13,499 nucleotides of DNA from Fibrobacteraceae bacterium (GTDB lineage Bacteria > Fibrobacterota > Fibrobacteria > Fibrobacterales > Fibrobacteraceae): positions 14,673 through 28,171 of the forward strand of contig JABUUT010000034.1 in the NCBI GenBank assembly GCA_021443045.1, written 5' to 3'. The notes under the pieces were generated by a model. That model was not told where the DNA came from. It worked only from the letters and a program-made list of their open reading frames with translations, and did no database searches. Positions 13,142 through 13,499 of this stretch are shown here, in pieces. The number at the start of each line of letters is the position of its first letter. Positions within the stretch are counted from its first letter, which is position 1. The position numbers and the translations under genes are program-made.

Positions 13142-13202
13142 AAAATAGTTTCTCTTTTTTAGTCTTGAGATACTATAAATTTAGATGAAAAATGTTCTCC
13201 TA

Positions 13203-13469
13203 CCGGCAAAAACGGAAAATTTTTGAAAAAAAATTACTGTTTCTGGAGAAATGTCGTGACAAAACAATGAAGCGGATGTGATCGATGACCACGCCTACCC
13301 TAAACAACTTCTTACCATCGCCCGTATCGAAACAGCATGTCTTGGTGATGATCTGCTCATAGTAGTTTTGGGAGTTGAAGTGGGATTGGCATTGGGAAGC
13401 GATTTGCTCATTCCATTTTTTTGCGTCAAGACGCAGTTTTTTGGAATGACAAAAACTCTTTCGTCTAAA
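13203..13469 (-). other. Unexplained coding-like tract without a start codon
   Basis: Between the TAA at 13470-13472 and a TAG at 13200-13202 the same minus-strand frame runs 89 codons with no stop and no ATG. Part of it reads like real protein (SQNYYEQIITKTCCFDTGD, then KKLFRVGVVIDHIRFIVL). The antisense plus-strand frame is also open from 13260 to the right edge. It may be a decayed or stop-interrupted gene end, or part of a dispersed element; I cannot assign a function. The adjoining stretch 13142-13202 is AT-rich, and I see nothing in it. Confidence 0.3.
13409..13448 (+). terminator. Strong two-part hairpin, intrinsic terminator on the plus strand
   Basis: CATTCCA (13409-13415) pairs with TGGAATG (13442-13448) around an inner stem TGCGTC (13422-13427) / GACGCA (13430-13435). 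On the plus strand the inner stem is followed by G and six T, the form of a Rho-independent terminator. On the minus strand it lies about 22 nt after the stop at 13470, but without a T-run after the inner stem. The outer arm read on the minus strand begins GTCATTCC, so it may also belong to the GTCAT family of extragenic palindromes. Confidence 0.5.
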
Positions 13470-13499
13470 TTACCCTTCCACCCACTTCCACTTGCCCAG
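13470..13499 (-). CDS. Possible C-terminal end of a minus-strand gene (partial)
   Basis: The last 30 bases read on the minus strand as LGKWKWVEG followed by TAA. The following hairpin region would fit a gene end. Nine residues are too few to identify a protein, and other frames are open too. Confidence 0.25.
   Translation of the reverse strand: MGKWKWVEG

Overview
The window looks like a chromosomal segment of a Gram-negative, moderate-GC bacterium. KdsB (a lipopolysaccharide Kdo enzyme) and a type IV pilus set support a two-membrane cell. The overall flavour of the proteins and the short repeat-laden gaps suggest a Fibrobacter-like organism (Fibrobacterota). That assignment is an inference from general family recognition, not from a database match.

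Layout: positions 1-107 carry the last codons of a plus-strand gene that meets, stop on stop, a long minus-strand block running from 11191 down to 104. Read in transcription order the block is thiL, a pilB/gspE-type ATPase, a 272-bp repeat-filled gap, a pcrA/uvrD helicase, gatC, kdsB, a 143-bp gap with an inverted repeat, a comEA-like gene, pilM-like, a pilN/pilO-like fusion, rsmD, coaD and a rhomboid protease. From comEA down to the rhomboid gene the spacing is very tight (two 4-bp ATGA overlaps, other gaps of 1, 11 and 38 bp), so these genes probably form one operon. At 11192-11222 the strand switches: a divergent plus-strand pair follows, encoding a degenerate receiver-domain protein and a TIM-barrel, glycosidase-like protein. 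The last 840 bp is AT-rich and gene-poor. It holds repeat fragments, one possible small protein, an unexplained coding-like tract without a start codon, and a strong hairpin.

How the genes fit together: PilB (motor), PilM (cytoplasmic actin-like ring component) and PilN/PilO (inner-membrane alignment complex) are parts of a type IV pilus or related secretion machine. A ComEA-like DNA-binding helix-hairpin-helix protein lies directly upstream of pilM, so the pilus may serve DNA uptake. The ATPase carries four tandem 24-residue MshEN-type motifs, which points to control by cyclic di-GMP. The rest is housekeeping: thiamine diphosphate and coenzyme A synthesis, 16S rRNA methylation, Gln-tRNA amidation, Kdo activation and DNA repair.

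The points most worth a second look are the single-membrane-span PilN-PilO fusion, the duplicated MshEN region of PilB, the receiver-like protein without an acidic pair beside an uncharacterised TIM-barrel protein, and a composite intergenic repeat (TTAATGATTAACG + 4 nt + GTCAT) found downstream of two unrelated genes. No CRISPR array, tRNA, rRNA, prophage or complete insertion sequence was seen.
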